64,000 nt of DNA from Mesaphorura yosii. Taxonomy: Eukaryota; Arthropoda; Collembola; Poduromorpha; Tullbergiidae. The notes under the pieces were generated by a model. It was not told the DNA's origin. It was given only the letters and a program-made list of their open reading frames with translations, and made no database searches. The stretch's first letter is position 1. Each line of letters begins with the position of its first letter. The position numbers were made by a program, and so were the translations under genes. The stretch lies in the NCBI GenBank assembly GCA_009869945.1, contig WIXG01000054.1, positions 233,176 to 297,175 of the forward strand, in the 5' to 3' direction. This document shows, one piece after another, positions 19,930-32,272 of the stretch.

Positions 19930-22925
19930 TCTGAAACCTTCGATGCAACCTTGTGAATCTCCAAATCCAGTGTGCAATTTGTGAAAAAAGAATTAACTTT
20001 TGAAGAGTGCAATGCGCAAGTTGTGTAAAATATTCAGAAATTAGCTCGCAACTCAATTCACAAGTCACAAGAGAGATTTATATTTTGCTCACACGAAAAA
20101 ATAGGCAATTTGGAAGTTGTTGCAGGCTAAAGTTGTATACGTTATGTTATGATGTAATGTAACATATGATAGTATAAGTTTACTGCTTACAAACTGCTTC
20201 TGATGCATTACGATGATGATTATTGAAGATTGAACGCACAAACTTTCAATGGTAAATTAATGAGCTGCTTTCCTGCACTGCGTGGAAACTTGTGTTAGAT
20301 TTCCTTTGGGAATTCCCATTCAAAAGTGCACTGCGCAGCTTCGAGTACGAGATTCTTTAGAATTCCTGAGATTCGATTCAGATTCTTTTGTACTTTCGCT
20401 ACTCGCTTTGCTTTCCTTTTGCCATTTGCTCATTTCAGAGTTTCGCTGTTCGCTCTTTTAACAATGCCAGCCACCGTGTCTTGCTTTCTCGTTCTGGTCT
20501 GGTGTTTGGGGCTCGCCTCCTCAACGATGAAATTCTATAACTTGTTTCCATTGTGTGCTGTAAAAGTTTAAAAATCTCATTTTTGTCGTGTATTGCATTT
20601 CTACAGTTTTGTCGTCGTGTTTCCGAACCCTTTTGGAATTCCCCAATTTCATTTGGTATTTCGGTATTGAAATATTGAAAATTGAACTAATTTTGCTGAT
20701 TTTGAGTTTGGGCTTGGACTTCAAACGGGGAAAACATTGAAAAATGTGCACTTTTTGAGGAAATGCAGGACAGTGCTCACGCTCTCCGACGGAGTTTAAT
20801 ATTAAAAAAAGCTCACAGTGCAGAAAAGGAGCCGGATCTGTCTGAGAACGTCATTTATAAGATGATTTAAGGAGGCGAACGAAGATGAGACTGCTTCAGC
20901 AGAACGGGAATGGGACACAGCGACACAGGAGCTCGAGCAGGAAGCGGATAAATGTGAGCTGTAAGAAAATGTAAATCATTCGTGCGACGCGAGACTGGAG
21001 GAGCAGGCCGACGAGTGCGTAATAAAATCCAGACGCTGCTGTAGTGTTGAATGTTGGATCTGGATCTTCACTGCCGCCAGCACCGGTCCGGATTGCAACA
21101 ACTGCTGTTGTCAATGTATTATAATATTATCATTGAAATTCTACTTCCAAACGCCGGGACGTCGACTGTCATGAGATATTGGTTTGTGTTTGGGTGACAA
21201 TCATAACTCAAAACAAAGGGGTTAAGATGAATGTCAAATCGCACGCACACACGAGCAGGGCGCAAAAATCGGTAATCACATGCCATCGTACCACACATAT
21301 GTGAACGGTAAATTCACGACAGCCAGACGAAGGTCATAATTCATATCTTCATCTCCATCTTGACTTTGAGTTATGCTAATCTCCCGAATTAAATTCTGTT
21401 ACGCTGCGTTGCCTGGAAGAAGGAAATTCAGATAAAAATAAAAATTCTTATACAAAAATGAAAACGCGAGCTGAACAAAACTGCGAAATTGTGGAAATCT
21501 TGTGGCGAAGACGAAAATCGGGATTAAGATTGGAGTATCGAAATAATCTTTCGGTCTCTCTTCCAAGCGAATCGAATGAAATCTTGCTTGCTATCATCAT
21601 CTAAAAAGCGTCCTAAGAGACGAGATTCCTGTTATTGAAAAAGACACAAAGAAAAATGGGACAAGATTTATCACATCTGCCTTAGCATCTAGTACAGCCA
21701 GGAAAAGTGAAGTAGTAAAAGCACAAGTAAATATTCTGAGCACTGAACAAGGTTATCGTGCTGCAAAATTGCACTTACCCCAGTGCAATACAAAGTCGAT
21801 ATAGACACGATATACTGAACACAGCGTTGCAAGCTGCGCCCAGATTTGGTGATCTGGATCAGGATTTATAGTGTCTTGGTTTGGTTGCTCAATGCGAACC
21901 CCCAAAATATCTCAATTCAATGAGTTCAACTATTTTTCAGTGTCAATGTCGAATCGCCTCACCGCAAGGATTCGCAAAAACACTGAAATTACTGTTGCAG
22001 CATTGAAATCTAGTTGTAGGCTAAACTAAAAGACCGGAGACTTGTTTTCATTAAATTGAAGTATACTTTTATTTGTATTCAAATTTCGACCCAAAGCTGC
22101 ATTTTAACATTATTCACAAAGAAATCAGAATTCTTTCCACGTTTTCTTTCCTGGTTCATGGCCGCCATTCCCACCCGCGTTCATTTTACGAACATGTTAA
22201 TTTTTTAGTGCAAGACGCGTGAGAATAAGAAGGCGCATACAAAGCGGCAGACGAAATGCAGAAAAACTCCCAAATTTTGGTATTCTTGCAGAAAAACGGC
22301 AATAAAGTCGAATTTATGAATCCGCGCACATGAAAATTAATGCGTACGATTATTGCCGGTGCCCTTACCACCACGACTCTTACGAGAATTTTTGCCAGTT
22401 GGAGCCGGAGTGAAAAATGTGTGCGTGCGAGTGTGAAAAGATTAAAGAAGAAAGTCAACGACCAGAAAAAGAGTTAAAGATCAGCAGCAGCACGGAGGCA
22501 CACCGGAAGAAAAGAATGCACCGAAATCTTAAAGATGCGGTTCCATAATTCCGACTTAATGTGGTTATAAATGGTACGTATTACCCTTTATGTTATTGCG
22601 TGTGAATGCGAGTTCATCTTTTTTGTCGTCTCATTTCTTACTATTACTGACGGGGAGCCCGGTAAATGGTAAATGCTTTATGAGGTCTTTGGAGATGATG
22701 GCGGTGATTCGGTGGAGATAAAAATGAAATGCAATGCCACTGAAATGCGTGAGCGTGTTGATGATTCCTGCCTAGTTGGTTCTTTATTTAATCTAGCAGA
22801 AGGTAAATTTGGACCGATGGACATAACCTGAAGAAAACAGAAGCATTTGCCGTTGCATGCATTGAAGGTCAGTATTCAAATAAAACACAAAATAACGAAC
22901 TTGGTTGCAAAAAGTAAGACTCGTC
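19930..22925 (+). other. Intergenic stretch, 3 kb
   Basis: No supported gene. A short plus-strand frame near 20463 starts with a signal-peptide-like MPATVSCFLVLVWCLG but stops after 35 codons with no good exon partner. The rest holds small chance frames and AT-rich sequence. Confidence 0.4.
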
Positions 22926-22931
22926 TTTATT
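22926..22931 (-). terminator. polyadenylation signal AATAAA (bZIP gene)
   Basis: Minus-strand AATAAA about 50 bp past the stop codon of the bZIP gene. Confidence 0.65.
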
Positions 22932-22981
22932 TAAAATTAATCCATTTTCCGTACCAAACTCGTCTTGGGCAACAAGTGCAT

Positions 22982-23573
22982 TCATCCTGATTCATCCATC
23001 ATCATCTCGTCTTTGTTTTCATCTTCTTGGGAAAGCTCAGCAATCTTCGACTCCAACTCAGCACACGCCTTCTCCAGGAATTTGCATCGAGCCAAAGCCT
23101 TTTCCTTCTTGAGTCCATTGGCCAGTCTTGATTGTCGGGTTGCATTTGCATTCTTCACCCTATTTGCCCAGTATGTTGCGTCCTTCGCTTCGTCTGGAAC
23201 TTTCTGTACAAAAGCGCCATCACACAGCTTAGAATGGTTTAACCACTAACCACTAGAAGAAGAGTTGCAACTAAAAAGCTACCTTACCTTACGTGATTTG
23301 TTAGCACGAGACGGCAGCGGCTTGAGACTGAAGTTTACAGTCTTCACCTCAACCTCGTGCCCATTGTTTGAACCAACACGTGAACCTAATTAATACAAAG
23401 CAAAGGGCTTGAGGAAGGACGTACAAAATCAGATAAAAGTGGGACTTTCAACTTCTGAACTTACCACTGGCGTTTGCACCGCTGTTGCTGCCACTGACTT
23501 CCATGAGATTATCAGCACTTCCAGTAATCACAAAGTATTCAGTGCCAAAGTTGAACGTCGGATTTTGCTCCAT
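22982..23573 (-). CDS. Small PAR/NFIL3-like bZIP transcription factor
   Basis: Three exons on the minus strand, 23573-23465, 23385-23288 and 23203-22982 (introns 79 and 84 bp; phases 1 and 0), 142 residues. No exon alone looks like a gene, but together they give an unbroken frame. Residues 76-97 are a bZIP basic region of the PAR/NFIL3/CES-2 type: K-D-A-T-Y-W-A-N-R-V-K-N-A-N-A-T-R-Q-S-R. The Y-W and the N...S-R contacts are kept, but one of the usual two alanines is Thr. A short zipper follows with Leu112, Leu119 and Leu126 seven apart, then an acidic tail. The N-terminus is Ser/Asn/Gly-rich. Such factors dimerise and bind TTAYGTAA-type sites in the nucleus. The zipper is only about three heptads long, so it may need a partner. 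A TATA box lies about 185 bp upstream. Confidence 0.8.
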
Positions 23574-23755
23574 TTTCTCCGATCACTTGCAATTGATTTA
23601 AAGATTAAGATGAGCTTAAGCCAATAACACAAAGCAGAAAGACTAAAATAGCGACCTTTCAGCTTGAAAGCTTGTTTCCCGAATACCGGGGAACTGAGTC
23701 AATTTGACAAGTTGAACTTTGCAGGCAACACTAAATTACATGTCATAAGCACCTA

Positions 23756-23763
23756 TTTATATA
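23756..23763 (-). promoter_or_regulatory. TATA box candidate for the bZIP gene
   Basis: The minus strand reads TATATAAA about 185 bp upstream of the bZIP ATG, a reasonable distance if the 5' UTR is about 150 nt. Supported by position and consensus only. Confidence 0.35.
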
Positions 23764-26700
23764 TCTGATAGTCTTCAAATTCACTGATTTGACTAATGCT
23801 ATAAGTCGCAAATGACTACATGCGAAGTCTCCAAGATGTAAAGAGAGGAACTTTAGTTACAGTTACGCCGCATCGAAGACACGAAAGCTGAAGATATGAA
23901 AATTGTGGCGTCTTATCTTTGCGCGTAGCGAATTTTTGCATTTGTCAAAAGCCATGATCTTGGTTTCTCGGTCTCAGTTCTCGCACTCGCATCTTACATT
24001 TACACTTTGAAGACTGTGTTCATCCTCGTATAATTTTGATGGTTTCATCGTCCCCATGCAGCTCAGCTGGAGTAAGCGTCAAGCACGAGATCGCATTTTT
24101 CTCAGATTTTATTTATTTACGGTGGTTAATACTCGTGTAGAGCTTGTCACCACATGGGAAATGATGTTCAGTAATACAATGGAACGAAATCATCTGCGAA
24201 AAGATTTTGTTGCTAGAAAATCCCCAAACTCGTTTTCTCCTGCAAGGTCTCCAAGAAAGTACAATTGTACCCTGTTGGGTTTTCGTCTTCCACTGCCTAG
24301 TGCAAGCCTTTTCTCAAGTTTTGTAGTGTAGATGATGAAAGATAAGGGTTCTTCATGGGCTGTTATAAAATTGCAGTATTGCGCTGCGGTGCAGCAGGAA
24401 ATAAAACGACCGCCAGCTGGCAACCAAACTGCTTGGCCACAAATGTCCTCAGGTTTCAAAAACCAAAATTCTTATGATCGACCCCAATCCCAATCAAATG
24501 CAGTAAATCATTAATTGTCGCTTCCTGGTTGAAGTTTGCTTCAGAAATTTCTGGAATTCGGGAGTTCAAACCGATTTCAAAGAATCAAAATTGTGAAAGC
24601 GTTGAAAGGTTTAATACGCCAGACAGGCGAAACTCACAATCACATCTTCCCCTTTTTGATTTTTAACTCCGAGTTGATCCTCTTTCATCTTCTGAATCTT
24701 TGTGGGATTGCGATTGTATTCGGCAACCCCTTCCTGCATCTCTCGCTGTTCTGTTCCTTCGCTGGTTTGCTTCATCTCCTCTTTTCAAATGCTTCAGATG
24801 TCATCATCTCATCTTCTACTCTACTTCCTCGGATTAGATCATCTCGTCACCGTCTCCATCAGAATTCGCATTGCATTCAGAGTGTCGTCATCGCATTCGC
24901 ATCTCTTCACCATTCCCGTGCCTTCAAATCTCAAATCATCTGAATTATTTCTTGGGCAGGCGTTGGTACAAAGATGCAAAAGATTACTGAGCAGAGCAGA
25001 TTGTGAGCGTCAGGGTGCAGGAGGCAACTGGAGTGCAAGGCGAGGGCCGAGGAGACGAGGAACAGCTTGCTGCCTGCATATTTCAAGTGGAGACTCCACA
25101 CACGCGGGTTTTAATAAGAATTTTCCAATCTGATCGTCCTGTGAAGTGTCAAGTGCGTGCGGCGGCGTGTAAAGCGAGTGTCGACGAGTGAGGACACGCG
25201 TGCATGCACGTTCGCGTGGTGAATCAAGAGATTATTAAAAATTCTCCCAGTACGAGCCGAGCAAGCGGTCGTGGGCCTGGGCGAGAATGATTATTTTATT
25301 AGTGACTCATTTGTCATGTCATTCACTCATTCACTGTGTAAATACTTGCTCCCAGGATTTGGATTTTGGTTCAGATTTTGTAATTTCGACGCAGGCTCCG
25401 GCACTCTGGCCAGGCATTATTATTCCAGTTGTATAAGTTCACATGGAACCTCAGCGAACAGCGACCATTTATAATGTAATCCAAATCCAAGCACACTTGT
25501 ACGTGTGTTGGAAAGCTCCAGCAGCATCTTTTGTGTGAACTGAGAGCGTAATGCAAGCCTTAAGAAACCGCATCCAAGACGTAGTGGCAGTAATGTAATG
25601 CGATATTACATTACATTATTACGTACCGGGTTTTGTTATTGAATAAGAAATGAAGTAGAAAATACGCAGCAAATATTGCATATTGAAAAGCGCAACGGCA
25701 AGCAACAGTAAACCAATTTAAGGTATTTTATGTATCTTATTTCTTTACACACACGTAAAAAGCAGATTATGGCCACCACGGCACAGATTTACGGGCACTT
25801 GAGACGATTTATTATTTTCCAATGCAATAACAACCAGGACGAGGATCCCATACAGATGCAAGTAATGAAATACCACAACCACAAGAACAAGAAGAGCATC
25901 CTGAATGAATGCATAAAACGACCATCGATAAGACCAGACCGGGCAAGGAAAAAGCCACCTCTACCGAGGCTACACGGCTCATAAATGAAATACAAGAAGC
26001 TGGCATTCAGCATCGCGCCACACCGCGATACGACTAACGAAATTAACAAAGCAATTAACTAAGCTAACATTTGTGCGGACGAAGCAAACTGACGAGGCGA
26101 GGGTTCTGATCTGTGTTGCTCTCTCCAGAAGCGAACCAAAGCCGTATTTCTGTCAATACCCATTTCATTAGCTCGTCTTGTTCTGCTCGGTTCTGTTCTA
26201 TGCATGTTTTGCAGTTATTCTTCCTTTACAATAATGATCCACCTACTTTAAGGGTTTTCGGTGCATGTTTCTACTTAAAATGTCAACTTACCGTTTCTGA
26301 GCACTTTGGGAGATTTGGGACCCGGTTGCTAGTTACTAATGAACTACGGATGTTCCAAGTCAATACAGCAACCAGCAACTGTGGCAGTCAGTCAATCGAA
26401 ACAGTGCAGCGCCTGGTATTTGACATTTGGGTTTGCCGGCGATGCGGCATCAAAAGCTCATTATTGCCGGCATGCGATGCGATACAAAGTTTTTGCAATG
26501 GCAATGGCAATAAAAGACGCACGGCCAAACAATGTTGTCATTCATATTCCCCACAATGAGCAATAGGCAGGATAGCATTCGTTGTCAAATATATGTCGAG
26601 CGATGCGATGTTGATGTGTATTTATGGAAAGTGGAATAAAGTGAACCAGAACAACACGCACGGAAAGGATCAAATTTCCTACTGCTTGAACATAGGACAC

Positions 26701-29700
26701 TCTTAGGCTCAATATTCGTCCAAATTCGTCTTTGTCACTGAAAATGAGCATCCAGGCTGAGGCTGGCAGTCTGCTAAATTGAAACCACAATCGCGCTGCG
26801 CAAGTCCACATCTGAGTCAGAAGGTTCAATGGTCAAAATCAGTTCATCGTCCACTGAATTATTGCGTTGATTGAACACAAGTGCTAATACCAATCGGAGC
26901 TCGCCGGTTCTTGATTTTAATGCGATAATTCACGAACGAGTGGGCTCTAAATTAGATTTTTATGACCGTAATTCGTAACCCTTCTGGTTCTTGTCCTCAT
27001 TTTTTTTAAATTGATGAATGCATTTTGGGCAGAGGGACATAATTTATCGTCCATCTTCTCTACTCTCACAAGGTTCAATTTATGGCTAGCCTGGTTCTGG
27101 CATTGAACTTGAATTGACAACTCGGCTTGAATGCATTTATGTGTTTTTGTTTATGTGTTATCTTAAAAGGGGCTTTCGGATGTTTGTTAATGTAAAGTTC
27201 ATGTTTTTACTCAAGCCCGAGCCAAATGCACTTAAGACCGAGACTGCTGAGACGACGCTTTCTTGAAGATTCATTCATTAACTGTGACTAGCGGCTTGTC
27301 TAGCAGTGACCCAAATAAAGGCTACAAGCCGGGCCAAACCAAGTCTCGCTTCCACGGAAGTAAATCCAGACTCCCGATCCAGGCTGGCGTGTTCGTGTTT
27401 ATATCCGATAGCATTTCATAAACTCTGTACAGAATGGTTCACAATACGCATAAATAAAAGATGCGTGAGTTCATTGTAACATAAGTCTGCTCTGGCTAGC
27501 CAGCGAGCCAACAGGACGAGAACGAGACTCGTTATGTACTCAGAGAAAGGAACGAGATAGGCAAGCGAGTATAATGGGCTTAGTGGGGATTAAAGTGAAG
27601 AAGAAAATGAAAATGTAGGAAGACGAGCTCGCCGCGATGCGAGAAGAAAGGTTCAGCGGCAGGAGCTTGGCTGGAGTGAGAGTCAGTTGTTGCTTGAGCT
27701 CCAAGCAGGAAAGATGTGTCGTGCGTGCGTGGAAGTGGAAAGTTGCGACTGTTGAGCGAGAAAACAATGGATATTGAGGTAGCCTTCGCAGAAGAGGTCG
27801 TCACGAACTGTTTAATTACATGTGCTAACTAAATTCGCGCTTTTATGTTGGTTTAATTGGCGTTGTCTCATCCTGAATTCGCTTGCAGCGTTGGCGTTTC
27901 GGGTGTTTTTCTAATTTTTTGGTACCCACTCAGGAAAAGACTGCATCGAAACACATGTTCAACTTAACCCGGTTGAGTTAAGTGGTAATTAGTGCAGTGG
28001 TTATTAAATTGTTTGACCTATACGCCTCAGCACAACAGTCAGGCACGATTTTTTATTACTTCTAACTCAGATTTGCGCTAAGGACCGCTCGTTACAAACT
28101 TAACTATTTCGTGATATTTTACTTGGAATTTAAACAAATTTGGTGGAGTTGGAGTCTGGATTTCGTACGCTGACCGGTAAGCTGAGTATTTCGAGGAAAT
28201 CTTGTGAAATAAATAAATTGATATGATATTGTGAAATGGATCTGAATTTTAATGAAACGCATAGCATGATTGCTGGCGTTGTTGCGAACCGTGCAATACA
28301 TTGATTTCTGCATTTCAGCCTTTGAGTCGGCTGCCATTCCAGATGATTTCCAAGTTGGCTGATGTTGGTACAAAGCGTTGAATGGTCGATTAGCCCTCGT
28401 ATCCAATAATCCAACGCGAAATGGCAATGACCATGAAAACGAAACCAAACCCAACACAAACTTTAGTGTCAGCACTTAACGAAGGGAACGGTTCGATTTT
28501 TATTTCCATTTCAAAGAAAATTGGTGCCTTGAAACCGCACCGCGCTGCAACAATGTTTGGTTGCAGTTCGAAACAATGGCCCGAGTGGTGGATGTGGACC
28601 CTTTCCTGTTTCGGCTGGGCAGTAGGCTGAGTCATGTTCCTGGGCTAGAAAGGCCTGCAGGGCTTGAGTTCTTGTTGATAATGATGATAGGAACAACCAC
28701 GTTTCTTTTCCCTTTCCTCTTCTCTGCCAGAATGCAGCGTCGTGTCATGGCTCTTGGGGTTTATAGACAAAGAGAGTCAATTAGTAAGGTGTACTTTGTA
28801 TCTGTGTCCCGAAACCACTGCCAAGCTTAACGCGCACTGAATCCTTTTGAAGGTTGAAGAAAAGGGCCCCCACGACTCCGAGCAGCAGAGATTACATGCA
28901 CGAGAACTAAATCAAGGGCCCTTTTAATGCCTTTTCCCTTTCACGCAGGCCCTGATCGTGGTGGTTCCCTATAATTTGGAAATCGTCGTCATTAAATCCA
29001 GACGACAAAGAAAATCATCTTCGAGCAAATAAGTACACGTTTGGGTCCTGTATTTCATTTTCTTCTCAGAATTCTTGTTTCGCCATCTTCGTCCTGCTTT
29101 CTGGTCCTGCGATCATTAAATTGTGCGTCTGTTCACTGTTCACATGCATTACCATTTACCATTTAGCAGTACATAAAACAGCACACGGAGAACAATTTAC
29201 TTAAAATGGGAATTCATGAGATCATCATCTTGGCTGGCTCTTGCATCTTGTGCGAGATGCGTTACGTATAATGCGTACACGGATGCCTTTGTCTTATCTC
29301 GCGTACATTTACCATGCAGTGCAGTGCCTTGGAAGGGCCATTAAAGGAGAACATTATCCATGAGGATAATAGTCACGTATTACAGCTCCAAACTCCATGC
29401 CAGTACAATCTCGAGCAGCGGCAGCAGAAGATGTTGTACATTTACAACTAATTACATTGCATCGCGCTGCAGTCCGGTCCTGTCTTCAGCTCACTTGCAT
29501 ACTGCGAATGGACACGGACGAAAACACATGTGAAAAATGCTGTTTATGAGCCCAGCACCAGCGTAGTTTAATGCTGAAGAGAAGATGAAGATGAATATTC
29601 GTGACCAGCCAAACTTCTCCGTCCATGTCTGCCATTGCGTTGTATTGCTGTTATTATTGTAAAATTGTAATTTACAACTTTTTCAAAATCTGGCCGTAGC

Positions 29701-32272
29701 CGACCAAAGCACAAGCGCCGACCGAATACAATGAGCAATGAATAGACTTCCATTATAAAATGAGTTTTATGAGTTTCTTCTGTTCTGGAAGACGATGAGG
29801 AAGATCATAACTTTCAAAAGAATCATCTTCATCTTCTTCGCCTTCCTCCTTCGTCCTGCCTACTTTTGCTATTAAAATCTTTTTTTATGGGCCACGCTGA
29901 ATTCTTTGGAGGTTGCGATTACGATTGCAGACGAGCAGTGGTTTGCTGGTTGGCCAGTGCGTCTGTCCTGCTATCGAGCCCTTGGGGCCAGGAACGCTTA
30001 TTTAATTAACCTGGTTTGCGATTGTGGCTGCGGTGCGGTTCGGTTTTTGCGAGAAGGCAATAAATTCGCATTGGCATTGCGGCTAGACTCCGAATCCGAC
30101 TGTGACTGGCCAAAGTTTTGTTTATCTTGAAGATCGAGCGTTCGAGTCTATTCCAGCAACTACAGCATTGCCACGGATCTCGAGGGCAGAGATCTAAGTT
30201 GATTAGACCCATTTTCTTTGTTTGTTTTTTATATAACATAATGCACGGGCAGATGAAGATGAACCCACGATGTGATGTGATGTAATAATGGGAGAAGTAG
30301 TTGCAGTGCAGGCTAAAAGTCTTGCAAACAGCAGTGCTAAGGGTTAATTTTATTTATGATCCTTATGCCTGCCTTGCCTTCACAGACGCGCTCTGTGCTT
30401 TACTGTTGCACTGCCTGCACTGGTGTACTTCAATTTCCCCAAATGGAAATTGAAAACCCGGCCAAGCTTAGCGCTAACGTTCGCACGGCACAACCGCTAA
30501 AGAAACGAAGCCAAAACCCCAACAGCCAACAAAGTGAACGAAGTTTCTTATTTCTTCTACTTGCTCTTCAGAGCTCGCCGGATAAATCTGAAACACTAAA
30601 CACTGGCATTAAGCATTTGTACTTGTGCTTGTGTACTGGCCATATTTCATTGTCATTAAACGCAATCTTCTTGATTTCACTTCCACGCACTAGCCTCTGA
30701 TGCACTGCGCCGCTGCACCGCAGCGTTGCGTTGTTTGGTTAACCTTTCCTGTTCCATCTCCGGCCATGGCCTGTGCACCTTTTGTTTGTTTTGTGCTTCC
30801 AGTTGGTTTTGGCTTTGTGTGGGCTCCGTCCTGGAACAATAGTCGTAATAATACTTGTACAGGTAGACTGGGATTACATTACTTTCAGGTAATTTACGGA
30901 AATTATGAATTCCCGTAGACAAACAAACACGATGCACTTTCCCACAGTAATTTACGATGTTGACTGTTCACCACAGCGCAGCGCGGCAGTCAGCATCGGA
31001 GCAGGTGAGGTGAGAGTGCGGAGCAATTTAGATTCCGGAGATAAGATAGGATTCCGGTTCTCCATGGCTGTGGCTGGCTCTGACCCTCGTCTGTGAGAAC
31101 CCCGTGACAGATGCACGATGCACTTGCACTCGGAGCGGATGTAGATTACTGCGACTGCATTTTTAAGAGCCCATAATTAGGCCAGCCCTTTTCCCAAGTG
31201 TGCATCGCAATGAATTCCATAATTACCGCCTGCACTGCGTTTAACCCTTTTGACTCGCCCCATTTTCATTTTCATGGGCATCAGGGGATGACATTTGAGA
31301 CGATGACAGTTTATCTGCTAATCTGCTACGCGACTTGGTAGGGTCACCATTCCAGAGCATGGCACAGCATTGCTCTTGCTCTTGGCATCGCTACTGATAA
31401 TTATAATGATGAACCACGCATCTGCAACTGCCAGAATCGTACTTCTCCTTATCATCGTGAATGTAATTTGGTCATTTAGAGCTGGAAACAAGGTCTATTA
31501 CCATTCCGCATCCCGAGGCCAAGAAAGGCAACGGCAAAGCTGAGAATAATAAAATCCTTTCAATACGAAGACGAACGCTTCATCAATACTAAATACAGTC
31601 GATATGTATTTTATGGTGAAAAGATGATCCACACCCTCGTCTATTTGCTACGAGACTTGCTGGTCCTGTGCCCATGTTCTCGTTCCTGTTCTTGTTCGTG
31701 GTCCACATCTCGAGATCTTGCCATTCTACTCTGGATTGCCTAACAAATACAAATACAAATTATGTTCATCTTCTGCAGCCCACTTGCCCATGTTCTTTAT
31801 TTTTATTTACTCCCCTGCCTACCCGTATAGCATTGCATGGCAGGGCGAAGCATTTGTAATCTTTTATTTTATTCATGTCACGAACTTCATTATTATTTCA
31901 TCAAGTGCAGTAATACAATACAAAGTGCATCATCAAAGTGGCAATGGCTAGACGCGCGGGCAGGGCAAGAACGTGTAGGCGAAAGTCACAGGAAGGCAAG
32001 TTTTTCCTTTCGCGCAGCCAGGCTGGAACATTGGCACTTATTTAGATGAGGACTGAGACATTTGCCATTGCACTTGGGAATTCAATTTACATGTACTATT
32101 TACACTGCACAAGTATCGATTTGACAAAAATTAAAATATTCCGATGCACACCACAATAAATATGCAAATCACCTTTCCTGTTTAAATTTCAGAGCACAGC
32201 AGCAGCTGGAACCAGTGCTGGGACATGTAACGGCATCGCGAACGTTGGTCTCGGATTTCTGCAAAGGAAAAG
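23764..32272 (+). other. 8.5-kb gene-poor region upstream of unc-5
   Basis: No coding exon could be supported on either strand. The sequence is rich in short direct and inverted motifs and A/T tracts. A splice acceptor (tttaaatttcag) at 32181-32192 lies 80 bp before the unc-5 start codon. The unc-5 transcript therefore has at least one non-coding 5' exon somewhere in this region, and the true promoter is further upstream. Low-complexity sequence around 24.7-25.2 kb could be part of it, but I cannot place the exon. Confidence 0.5.
25590..25614. repeat. Inverted repeat, 10-bp perfect stem
   Basis: GTAATGTAAT at 25590-25599 pairs with ATTACATTAC at 25605-25614 across a 5-nt loop. Confidence 0.6.

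Noticed and set aside
20463-20571. Short ORF beginning with a signal-peptide-like sequence
   Set aside because: Only 35 codons, no cleavage product of note and no splice partner in phase; kept as a remark only.
24536-25133. Plus-strand frames of 135 and 143 codons
   Set aside because: Composition follows repeated TCATC/TCTTC words, and there is no domain or exon pairing.
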